Positions 13,586 through 20,555 of a stretch of DNA of 64,000 nt are shown in pieces (the stretch's first letter is position 1; every line of letters starts with the position of its first letter). The stretch covers positions 456,001-520,000 of the forward strand of contig JAOTOM010004963.1 of NCBI GenBank assembly GCA_034440615.1. Direction: 5' to 3'. A program made the position numbers and the translations under genes. Under the pieces are notes generated by a model that saw only the letters and a list, made by a program, of their open reading frames with translations, was not told where the DNA came from and ran no database searches. The stretch is from Ashinkailepas kermadecensis (lineage: Eukaryota; Arthropoda; Thecostraca; Neolepadidae).

Positions 13586-13854
13586 ATCTCTATCTCTATC
13601 TCTATCTCTATCTCTATCTCTATCTCTCTATCTCTATCTCTATCTCTATCTCTATCTCTATCTCTATCTCTATCTCTATCTCTATCTCTATCTCTATCTC
13701 TATCTCTATCTCTATCTCTATCTCTATCTCTATCTCTATCTCTATCTCTATCTCTATCTCTATCTCTATCTCTATCTCTATCTCTATCTCTATCTCTATC
13801 TCTATCTCTATCTCTATCTCTATCTCTATCTCTATCTCTATCTCTATCTCTATC

Positions 13855-13922
<68 letters not shown>

Positions 13923-14833
13923 CCCCTCTCCCTCTCCCTCTCACTCTCACTCTTACTCTCACTCTCCCTCTCTCCTCCCCCTCTCCCTCTGTCTCTGTCT
14001 CTGTTTCTGTTTCTGTCTCTCTCGCTCTCGCTCGCTCAGTGATAAATTATTCGTGAAATAGGGTGGAATATACCATTCTCCCTCTCCCTCTCCATCTTCC
14101 TATCCCTCTGTCTCTGTTTCTGTTTCTGTCTCTCTCGCTCTCTCCCTCGCTCAGTGATAAATTATTCGTGAAATAGGGTGGAATATACTACTCTCCCTCT
14201 CCATCTCCCTATCCCTCTGTCTCTGTTTCTGTTTCTGTCTCTCTCGCTCGGCTCGCTCTCTGTCCATCTGTCTATCTGTCTATCTGTTGCTCGATCTCTG
14301 TCTCGATTTCTCTGTATCTCTGTATTGTCTATCTGTCTCTCTGTTTCTCGGTCTCTGTCTCGGTTTCCCTGTATCTCTGTATCTGTGCAGACTCTGATAC
14401 CGAACGGCTCTGTCCCGCAGAACATCTACCAGATGGCGATCCAGATCGCCGACGGTATGGGTTACCTGTCACAAATGAACTCGGTGCATCGTGACCTGGC
14501 GGCGCGCAACTGCATGGTCACCGAGTACGTCACAATCAAGATCGGCGACTTCGGCATGACACGGCACCTATACGAAAAGGATTACTACAAGAAAGGTGAG
14601 CGCTGCTGCTGTCGCGGCTCGTTCTCTGCCGACCGGCACTGCTCCTCATAATTGAAGAAAAAAGTTTCAGAAGGGCAATGGCCTCGACTGTTTTGGGAGT
14701 AGTGCCAGTATTCCACTAGTTTGGTATTTGGTAGTTATATTTCTTGCGAATTAACGGCCGGGTGGCACCACGGTAATATTCTGACCGTTGATGATTCGAG
14801 TACAATCAGCGTGTAGCTATCTCATACCTTGAG

Positions 14834-14928
<95 letters not shown>

Positions 14929-16056
14929 GCGTGTGCGTGTGCGTGTGCGTGTGCGTGTGCGCGCGCGCGTGCGCGTGCGCGTGCGTGTGTGTGTGTATGT
15001 GTGTATGTATGCGCGTGTGTGTGTGTCTATGTGTGTATGTATGTGCGCACGTGTGTGTGTGTGTATGTATGTATGTATGTATGTATGTATGTGCGCACGT
15101 GTGTGTGTATGTATGTATGTATGTATGTATGTATGTATGTGCGCACGTGTGTGTGTATGTATGTATGTATGTATGTATGTATGTGCGCACGTGTGCGCGT
15201 GCGCGTACTTCGCGTGCGAGGACGGGTGGCCAGCTGGCCATTTGCGCCGACTCGTGTGTAACTGTTTCACCGTGGGCCACCAGGTGGCAAGGGCCTGTTG
15301 CCGGTGCGGTGGATGGGTCCCGAGTCGTTGCGAGACGGCCGCTTCACCTCGCAGAGTGACGTGTGGAGCTTCGGCGTGGTACTCTGGGAGATGGCTACGT
15401 ACGCGGCGCAGCCATACCAGGGCCTAACCAACGAAGAGGTCATCAACCACGTGCTCAACCGGAACCGACTGTCGCGGCCCAATTCGTGTTCAGAGCTGCT
15501 GTACAATCTGATGTACCGCTGCTGGGAGTACAGGCCCACCGACCGACCCACATTCGTGGCGATGATTGAGGAGCTACTGCCGCTGGTGGACGCCGAGTTC
15601 GCCAAGCACAGCTTCTACCACACACAGCGGCCAGCCATGCTAGCCGAGGCGGAGGCGGCCAGCGAGCGCGTCGAGGAGGCCGAGCCCACCGTGCTGACGC
15701 CGCTGACGGCCGGCGACGCGGCGCTGGGCCGCCACGCGCGCATGGCCGAGGCCGAGGACCTGACGGACGAGGACGAATGCGACCGGGAGCTGTTGCCGAT
15801 GGCGCCACGCCGGCCAAGCCAGCGCGCCGATCCCGAGGCCAACTATGCCGAGTTCGAGGCCATGAAGCTGGAAGGCCGCAACGGAGGCCACGGCTCGCTC
15901 TCGTCATCTGCCGACAACAGCAAGGCGCACAGCCTGCAGTTCTCCTCCAGTGAAGGCAGCAAGGGCAGCAAGGCGAGCAATGGCAGCGCCCGGAACGGTT
16001 ATATAGCCAGCGGCGGCGGCGGCGCGCTGAGTCACGCGCGAACTGCCGAGTGCTAG
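2..16056 (+). CDS. InR: Insulin-like receptor tyrosine kinase, 3' part, nine exons (5' end outside window)
   Basis: Receptor tyrosine kinase of the insulin/IGF receptor family, a plasma-membrane protein that binds insulin-like peptides and phosphorylates IRS-type adaptors. Nine exons are joined by GT-AG introns: 2-57, 1815-2018, 2627-2778, 3340-3507, 4220-4376, 10237-10471, 12765-12957, 14421-14595 and 15284-16056. From the second exon on, every splice phase agrees (1,0,0,1,2,0,1) and one frame of about 685 codons runs to a TAG. Order: end of insert domain ([11 protein letters not shown]), FN3 domains with N-glycosylation sequons, membrane helix, NPYY, DEWEV kinase start, GKGSFG loop, VAIK lysine, [17 protein letters not shown] activation loop, PESL, and an acidic then Ser/Gly-rich tail. 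The join from 57 to 1815 does not keep frame, so at least one exon (the variable region with the proreceptor cleavage site in relatives) was not found. The identification rests on remembered family motifs and is strong. Confidence 0.93.
1011..1416. repeat. 58-bp tandem repeat, 7 copies, in InR intron
   Basis: Units start at 1011, 1069, 1127, 1185, 1243, 1301 and 1359. They begin GTCTGATCAGTGAGCCC and are nearly identical, so the array is young or homogenised. The rest of this intron (58-1010 and 1417-1814) shows no supported exon. The GC-rich open frame at 388-954 has no recognisable domain. Confidence 0.95.
1637..1768. repeat. About 56-bp repeat, 3 copies, with CCTAACCTAA
   Basis: ACCATCCCAGA...ACATTG occurs three times with an intervening ACACCTATCATA and CCTAACCTA. 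It lies just before the acceptor at 1814. The CCTAA motif resembles the arthropod telomere repeat, but only short runs are present. Confidence 0.75.
1815..2018 (+). CDS. InR: InR exon, fibronectin III region of the ectodomain
   Basis: The acceptor is CTCCTCAG ending at 1814 and the donor is GTGGGT at 2019. The peptide contains [17 protein letters not shown], corresponding to the family's G-L-R-H-F-T-x-Y-x-I-E-L-x-A-C strand. It carries N-x-T sequons (NNT and two NGT), fitting an extracellular domain. It starts by completing a codon with two bases, which does not match the two bases left by the exon at 2-57, so an intervening exon is missing or unseen. Confidence 0.85.
2627..2778 (+). CDS. InR: InR exon, last fibronectin III domain, first half
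   Basis: The acceptor is GGTAG ending at 2626 and the donor GTCAGT is at 2779. Phase 1 entry matches the previous exon exactly. The peptide has [20 protein letters not shown], the family's W-x-x-P-x-x-P-N-G FN3 signature, plus an NQT sequon. It ends in phase 0. Confidence 0.87.
3340..3507 (+). CDS. InR: InR exon, last fibronectin III domain, second half
   Basis: 56 whole codons between CCGGCAG (ends 3339) and GTGAGT (3508). The segment [20 protein letters not shown] corresponds to the family's G-N-Y-S-V-R-I-R-A-T-S-L-A-G-x-G strand and includes an NIS sequon. Four cysteines lie in its first 20 or so codons. Confidence 0.9.
4220..4376 (+). CDS. InR: InR exon, transmembrane helix and NPxY docking motif
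   Basis: The acceptor is GGCCAG ending at 4219 and the donor GTGAGC is at 4377. The exon codes for a short extracellular stem, a hydrophobic helix of about 22 residues (from [10 protein letters not shown]), the basic stop-transfer RRLEKR, and WNPYY at the end. NPYY fits the NPxY consensus recognised by PTB domains of IRS/Shc adaptors (vertebrate NPEY). Joined directly to the next exon it gives [17 protein letters not shown], the spacing seen in relatives. A LINE is inserted nine bases inside the following intron and duplicated this exon end. Confidence 0.92.
4716..5978 (-). pseudogene. LINE ORF2, RT catalytic block, thumb and C-terminal Cys/His region
   Basis: It opens with VFFADDTSL, the RT active-site block, followed by thumb motifs ([17 protein letters not shown]) and [30 protein letters not shown] stretch comes from an inserted GAT/TAGATG microsatellite near 5380-5460. 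Near the end, [17 protein letters not shown] is the Cys/His cluster typical of LINE ORF2 C-termini. It is in a different frame from the upstream RT segment. Confidence 0.85.
5956..7182 (-). pseudogene. LINE ORF2, reverse transcriptase N-terminal part
   Basis: It contains [34 protein letters not shown], a degraded fingers motif (SDYRPYHGT), [12 protein letters not shown] (normally ending AFD) and [12 protein letters not shown], which are RT blocks 1-4 of non-LTR elements. The frame runs out exactly before the catalytic FADD block, at a seven-A run on the plus strand (5962-5968). Several otherwise conserved residues are changed, so this is a decayed copy rather than only a sequencing slip. Confidence 0.85.
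7076..8275 (-). pseudogene. LINE ORF2, APE-type endonuclease segment
   Basis: The segment of 399 residues shows the AP-endonuclease-like motifs of LINEs: SHVNINSI near residue 100, LLLTETKL (catalytic Glu), [17 protein letters not shown] (Asp/Asn) and [11 protein letters not shown] (Asp-His). [11 protein letters not shown] precedes it. The enzyme nicks the target DNA. The frame ends inside the linker to the reverse transcriptase; the next segment continues in another frame over 7076-7182, so the original single ORF2 carries a frameshift here, close to a six-T run at 7113-7118. Confidence 0.85.
8804..9709 (-). CDS. LINE ORF1 protein (coiled coil + RRM-like), 5' end unclear
   Basis: Open frame of 301 residues, the first coding region of the LINE. 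A coiled-coil-like stretch ([20 protein letters not shown], about residues 75-95) leads into [18 protein letters not shown], the signature of L1/CR1-type ORF1 RNA-binding proteins. [19 protein letters not shown] (about 142-160) follows, then a Thr/Ala-rich tail. In relatives ORF1p binds element RNA and acts as a chaperone. There is no ATG at the upstream end of the open frame (it opens at TTG), so the true start is lost or further in. About 530 bases separate it from the next open frame. Confidence 0.8.
   Translation of the reverse strand: MPPAGYLNRLTDGDSVKEISAVSGGGWRTDIAEEVKKAIFDCFRDQEFILMLRETVMAPIIRDAVKQAVAEAVADKNNMIAKLKAELSEVSEQLNQLEQYSRRNCLDIAGVPESLGEDINNLVIEVARGAGITLTENDIAVSHRVGRPREGKTRKIIVRLNSYKKRQEVLQARKRLRSDRACDIYISENLTKKNAETMYHARQLKQRGIIVAAWTDNGKMKIRKCENGSTRVIRCLSDLPCPDGVRVDRTTTRPTESAAADHVPTQTISAESAPADRAPASGAEFQTRRGRSGRGGATQRQ
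9763..9930 (+). repeat. 84-bp tandem pair with splice-site-like edges at the LINE 5' boundary
   Basis: Copies start at 9763 and 9847 and are identical for 47 bases before diverging. Copy 1 runs into the right-hand duplicate of the InR exon end and donor (TACTATG|GTGAGC, donor at 9844). Copy 2 ends TACTATG|GTAAAA. A CGCAG acceptor-like site lies at 9775-9777 and 9859-9861. Copy 1 would form a 66-base exon, 9778-9843, in phase 1-1, compatible with the flanking InR exons. Copy 2 would be 56 bases and out of phase. Confidence 0.7.
10237..10471 (+). CDS. InR: InR exon, kinase N-lobe
   Basis: The acceptor is CTCTGCAG ending at 10236; the donor GTGAGT is at 10472. It begins the kinase with SDEWEVD, then the glycine-rich loop [11 protein letters not shown], the ATP-anchoring lysine in VAIKTL, and the alpha-C glutamate region FLTEASVMK. 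Entry phase 1 and exit phase 2 match both neighbours. Confidence 0.95.
10664..11112. repeat. 37-bp minisatellite, about 12 copies
   Basis: Unit begins CTGTGTGTGGACAGGCCGAC. Copies vary by small indels (for example extra TGTG at 10900). The open frames across it on both strands are produced by the repeat and show no protein features. Confidence 0.95.
11183..11525. repeat. 34-bp minisatellite, about 10 copies
   Basis: Unit TGTATGGACAGGCCCTGGGT plus 14 bases. It shares GGACAGGCC with the adjacent 37-bp array, so the two arrays probably have a common origin. They are separated by about 70 unrepeated bases. Confidence 0.93.
11795..12686. repeat. 30-bp minisatellite, about 30 copies
   Basis: Unit GTGTCGCGGCATGCGATGTG plus 10 bases, repeated every 30 bases with point changes only. 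Because 30 is a multiple of three and the unit has no stops in several frames, open frames of 350-400 codons appear on both strands. They are repeat artefacts. The array ends 78 bases before an InR acceptor. Confidence 0.97.
12765..12957 (+). CDS. InR: InR exon, kinase hinge region
   Basis: The acceptor is CGCCAG ending at 12764; the donor GTAAGG is at 12958. It contains [12 protein letters not shown], the hinge [20 protein letters not shown] (family: [19 protein letters not shown]) and an insert before the next helix. It lies directly after a 0.9 kb 30-bp minisatellite. Confidence 0.95.
13540..14395. repeat. CT / CTATCT microsatellite and long polypyrimidine tract
   Basis: (CT)n to 13578, then (CTATCT)n to about 13872, (CT)n to 13920, and pyrimidine-rich DNA to 14395, just upstream of the acceptor at 14420. 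The non-pyrimidine motif CAGTGATAAATTATTCGTG occurs at 14037 and 14152, a 115-base duplication inside the tract. Confidence 0.95.
14421..14595 (+). CDS. InR: InR exon, catalytic loop and activation loop
   Basis: The acceptor is CCCGCAG ending at 14420; the donor GTGAGC is at 14596. It holds the catalytic HRDLAARN (Asp is the base), the metal-binding DFGMTR, and the activation loop YEKDYYKK with three tyrosines, the autophosphorylation triplet of insulin receptors. The exon is phase 0 in and phase 1 out. Confidence 0.96.
14837..15205. repeat. GT, CGTG and TATG microsatellites
   Basis: A (GT)n run of about 85 bases passes into GCGTGT repeats, then TATG runs interrupted by four GTGCGCACGTGTG-like blocks at roughly 60-base spacing. 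It lies in the intron before the last InR exon. Confidence 0.95.
15284..16056 (+). CDS. InR: InR last exon, kinase C-lobe and cytoplasmic tail
   Basis: The acceptor is CACCAG ending at 15283; the frame ends at a TAG at 16054-16056. The C-lobe shows [15 protein letters not shown] (the APE motif reads GPE), [26 protein letters not shown] and RPTDRPTF. After about 15,620 comes a tail of roughly 140 residues: Ala/Glu-rich, then acidic ([12 protein letters not shown]), a NYAEFE tyrosine site near 15,841, then Ser/Gly-rich. It lacks the long multi-NPxY tail known from Drosophila InR. No clear polyadenylation signal was seen just downstream. Confidence 0.93.
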
Positions 16057-18819
16057 TGATTCGCGCATGCGATTGTTTTGAGTACAAACCTCACTGAAGC
16101 TCCAATAACTTATTGAATAGTGCTTTGTTTTTTTACAGCTGCCTCGTACGTTTCGTCGTGGGACCATTCGTAAGCTATAGACAAATATCTATGCACTACC
16201 GAATTGGTCTGAGTTCTCGACATATCTCGTATTAAGCTTGTGTACAGAACGATTGGTTGATGGTTGGGACGGGCGTCGGTGTTGGCCGGGACGACCGATG
16301 GCGCACCATGGCGCTCTCGGGCAGTGATGGTGGTGCCGCCGCCCGCTGCCGCTGCTCCCGGCCAACCACGTGCCAGCATTCCTCTCTTAATTTGCTCATA
16401 GGAAATGCCGCACTAGTCATCAACTTTTTATACCGCTTCCGAGCGAGTGGATGAGTCTACTCGTCGGGTGCTGCGCAGGCCACACCTCGTAGCGCTCGCC
16501 TGATCGCGGCCAGCGCGTGGTTCCGCCAGCTCAAAATTTGGCCCGGCGGCCGGGCGGCGCGGGTCGCCGGGCCGGGTAGCCACCGGGCGAGGCGCCGCTC
16601 GCCCACCCTCCCGAGTTTAGTTCCTGACAGTGCCAAACCGGCCGGCTGGCCACAGCCGCTGTGTCGGTGCCAGGAATGCCCCGCCCCTCTGCGCGCACCC
16701 CGCCAGACCGACACTCATCGACACGAATTCGAGGCTGCCAGCACTCGTTCATCACAAATTGTGCCGATTTGGAGCGCCCGTCAAATGGGAGCGTCCATGT
16801 CTTATGTTGTGCATTTCCGCCAGTCCGGTACTGGGGGGATGGGGGCATTCGGTTGAGCCGCTATGTCGTGCTTGGCACACTTCTACCTCTACACCGTTTC
16901 CGAGCGATTCGGTGGGGTGGCAAGAGCGTGGGCAGGTGTCTCCACTCGTTGCACGTTTATTTCGAATTGATAGCGTACGGCGATGAGCGCGTCGCCGTAT
17001 TCGGGGCGCGCATCGTTCCCGATGGCACGGGTGAGCACGCACACAGTTGTGACTTGTTTTGGTTGGTGTCTGGTGCGCCGTGGTGTTTCGGAGTCGTGTG
17101 TCGGTGCGCATCGGCACCCGGCGCCTGCCTGTCGTGTGTGTGTGTGTGTCGCCGCACATGCCGTGTGCCACGCGACACGCGACCGGAGTGGCCACCGGGT
17201 CGGGGCCGCTCGCGCCGTCGCAGTTCCTTCCGTACTCATATTAAGTGTTCAATGTGAATAGGCTTGCGGCGGTGGCGGGGCGCCGACAGCGCCGACAGCG
17301 CCGCCGCCTCGTGTGTAGATGTTTAGTGACGACGCCGGCGCAGGCTGTCGCCGCCACTGCGGGCGTCGCGGCGTGCGTCCATGTGTTAAACTTACCTCCA
17401 ACGCTCGATCATCACGCGTCTCCTCCATGCTTCACACCGGCTGGCCACCACGAAAAAGACAGTGCATACAACCGGCCGACCCCGATTTGTACTGCGTAAC
17501 TCGGCCGCCGCCAAAGACGCCAATCGTTGTTACACGAACCGTCATTGGAGCACGGGTGCGGGTGACACATGAAAACGTGTAATCAGGGCAGCTAATGACC
17601 CAAGCGCACTTCATATTTAACTTGTATTTGGAAAGCGAACGGGTAAATATATACGGTACATGTCCGTCTAACGGAACAACTATATTTGGTGGCGCAGTCC
17701 CGTGTCGGCGAGCTCCTGTGGTATCCGGAGCGGCGTAAACAGCTCGGAAAGCCGACAAAAGATCACCTTACCAAAAGCGCTTTCCTACAGTCATTTCATG
17801 CAGTACAGTAATTTCCTACAGACTGTCTAGTGGATCACGATCAGCTTCCTGCTTTCGAGCCCTCCCCCTCCTCACTCGAAATCCCGTCACGCCACTGACC
17901 TGGCGTCTGCCGAGCGCATTGGTGTGGTGCAGAGGCGGAGGGCTGTCCAGCTGTCGCCACCTAATCTGACCCCCGATCGAAATCGCACGGCCGCTACCTG
18001 CGCACTCTGCACACCATGGCGCTCGCCAGCGAGGTGGCCTGAGCCATCTTCACGGACGCGGGGACAGGGCGGATGACGCCGCCAGGATCTCAGAAATTTG
18101 ACGGCCCACAGATAATACAAAAGTATCATGGGATAGGTTAATATGAGATTGAAGGAGGAACACATTATATATTATAATCTATGATCAATTCTGACGTCAC
18201 TGAAATTGAACGTTCTAAAGTTTAGGAACTACAATGATTCTTTTCACAAGAATGTTAGCGAAAGTAAAGCTTTTTGCAAAAAAACTGAAAACACGAAAGA
18301 GCAACGAAAACGTTCGGTTGATGTATAACACGCATACAAGCAGGGGATAGCGGATCCGGACCGAACGTATGTGACTAGGCAAGGCTAGATTAATGAACGT
18401 GAAATTGTTGCGTATTTTGCCTAGGACGTCAATTACATTTTGTCATCCATCCTGCATCACGTTTTCTGGACACAACCTGACCAACCCTAGGTTGTTTCAT
18501 GGCCCTGAATTTGATGGCCCGGAAGTTGGTCACGTGTTTGGATAGTAGTAGTGCAGATGAATACTGTGTTGATGAACATCAGTAGCCAGGGGTGTCGATT
18601 TTTTAAAAACATTGGGTGGCCGAAGTGCCAACGCACTAGACCCCTCCCCCCCAAAAAAAACTCATCGGATTTAGCCCACTATATTTTCAGATCTCAGAAA
18701 TTCTGTTTTTTTATTCGACGATGTGTATGTTTATGTTTATTAAGCATCCTCACCAACGGGGAAAATCGTCCAATAACTGGTGAAGTCACATAATTAAAAG
18801 AGCAGTGTTCAGTACATGT
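16057..18819. other. Downstream of InR, no gene recognised
   Basis: 16057-16450 is presumably 3' UTR or flank. 16460-17350 is GC- and CpG-rich with many short open frames on both strands and no recognisable domain. At 17683-17703 GGTGGCGCAGTCCCGTGT resembles an LTR-element primer-binding region, but no LTR pair was found. At 18587, CAGGGGTGTCGATTTTTT matches the terminus of the repeat family described at 34-36 kb. Confidence 0.6.
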
Positions 18820-18920
18820 CAACATAACAACTCTTGGTTGGTTATTGGTTCTACGACACGTCCACCGTTGTGTCATATAGCGTCGCCAATCTCTCACGCC
18901 GATTGGTCGCGGGCGAAAAG

Positions 18921-19690
18921 TGTAGGAAAGTCCTTATTGGCACGCGAAAGTCTAGCAACCTCTTCGTTCGCGATAACTCCAGTCGCGAAAGTACCAGTAC
19001 CTTTTGCTGCCTTGTATTTGCACTGGAGCACTCCACGATCACACGAGAACGACAGCCACCGTACAGTACGTTCTCCTCTGAAGGTAAGCCGTGATACTGC
19101 CTTTCCTATGAATTTATAAGCCGAATTTAGTTGGGAAGCGCGCACGCGTTGCAGCGATCCGCTCGCTCAGAGTATTCAAGACCGACTGCCTGGGGCCGCA
19201 CGGCCGCTAGTGACTTCGGGAGACCCCCGGTCGCGGATTAGTCGAGGGCGCAGAACCCTCCTTGACGTCACATCCATGTCGACGGACTTCTAGAAGGGGA
19301 AATGGTCTGTTTCTAGTGGCGGTGACGATGTGTTACGTTTACGGTACACTTTTACAATCGCAAGGCTTACGGGATTATATCAATTACGGTTACGGGACAG
19401 CCAAACGTATAACTTTATGTGAACACAGTTACATCTAGCATTAACGACGGCGGCGGTACGCGCCGGTCGATAGAGGTCACGTCTCTGGCGCCTGGCTGGC
19501 GGGGTGTCAGCCGGAAGGAGGGAGGGGAAGGTACAAGGTCCAATGTACGTCTCCGTTCGGGCGGTGGCTGCTGACGTAGGCAGCAGACAGGCCGACACCA
19601 GTCTCGGAGCCGGGGACTTGTCGCGCCATGAACGAAGGGGTATGGGTCTGAATTTATGGGATCAAGACGCTCAAAACTAACTCTCTTACA
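18921..19690 (-). repeat. 3' LTR
   Basis: 770 bases, starting TGTAGGAAAG and ending CTCTTACA on the plus strand, with the inverted TGTA/TACA ends of LTRs. The preceding AAAG (18917-18920) repeats after the other LTR at 27439-27442. Confidence 0.95.
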
Positions 19691-20555
19691 ACACAGCGAG
19701 AGGTCCGAAAGGTCGGATCATTTCCCAGATTGATCCTGAGCTTCCACTCAGACATATCACGGCCTTCTACAATCACATACGAATCAACAGACAATTACGA
19801 CACGACAACAATTTAATACATGTCAGATGACATACAGTTCTACGTGGGTTAGTCTAGGAGGTTTGTAAGGGTTACCCGCTCTCTGATCCATGGTAGTAAT
19901 TAAACAATGTTCCTAATAGCTAAACACAAATACAATTTTCCGTAAACATTTTGGCGATCACTGTCGCGCACGCACTGTTATAGGTTCAGTCCGGTTCGGG
20001 AAGGGGAAGTAGCTGAGCATGGCCGACCTTGCCATCTCAGACTGGATGCCGCGTTCACTGACGGCCCTGCGGCAGTTACCGCATGTCACTCGTCACTCTG
20101 AGTCACTGGTCAGGGACACGACCCTGCCAACTGCGACGTCTCTCCATATACTTATGGAAGATTATGGCGCGTTCGATGATGTCCAACTGCGAGAGCGGAC
20201 GGTGATTCATCCATATCACCGCGGTAGCTTCCGGTCTACCACGCGCTAGCTCGGCTGAGTCATCCATATGACCGCCCACTGTGCCGGCAGTGGCGGTGCT
20301 CGGGGACGGTGCTCGTCAGCACCGCTCCGTGGTGGCGCTCGTCAGCCCCGCTCTGTGGAGGCGCTGATCAGCGCCCGCAACGGCGACGCTCGCATCCGCA
20401 GCGGGGCGCTCAGGTTGCAGCGGCCCGGTTCCTCGGCGGTAGGTGGCGTTACTCCGTCACCGTTGGTGGCGCCACTGTGTCAACACAACAAGACAGTTAC
20501 ATGTTCACATGAAGCGACTCACGGGTACACTTCGACGACATATCTACTAGAGCCG

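Noticed and set aside
13380..14061. Leu/Ser-Tyr/Ile-rich and Arg-Asp/Glu-rich proteins
   Set aside because: Translations of the CT/CTATCT microsatellite in different frames.
14806..15427. Cys-Val and His-Thr repeat proteins
   Set aside because: Translations of GT and TATG microsatellites. Only the InR exon from 15284 is real.
16457..17582. Overlapping open frames on both strands downstream of InR
   Set aside because: Typical of GC-rich DNA with few stops; no motif or start context favours any of them.
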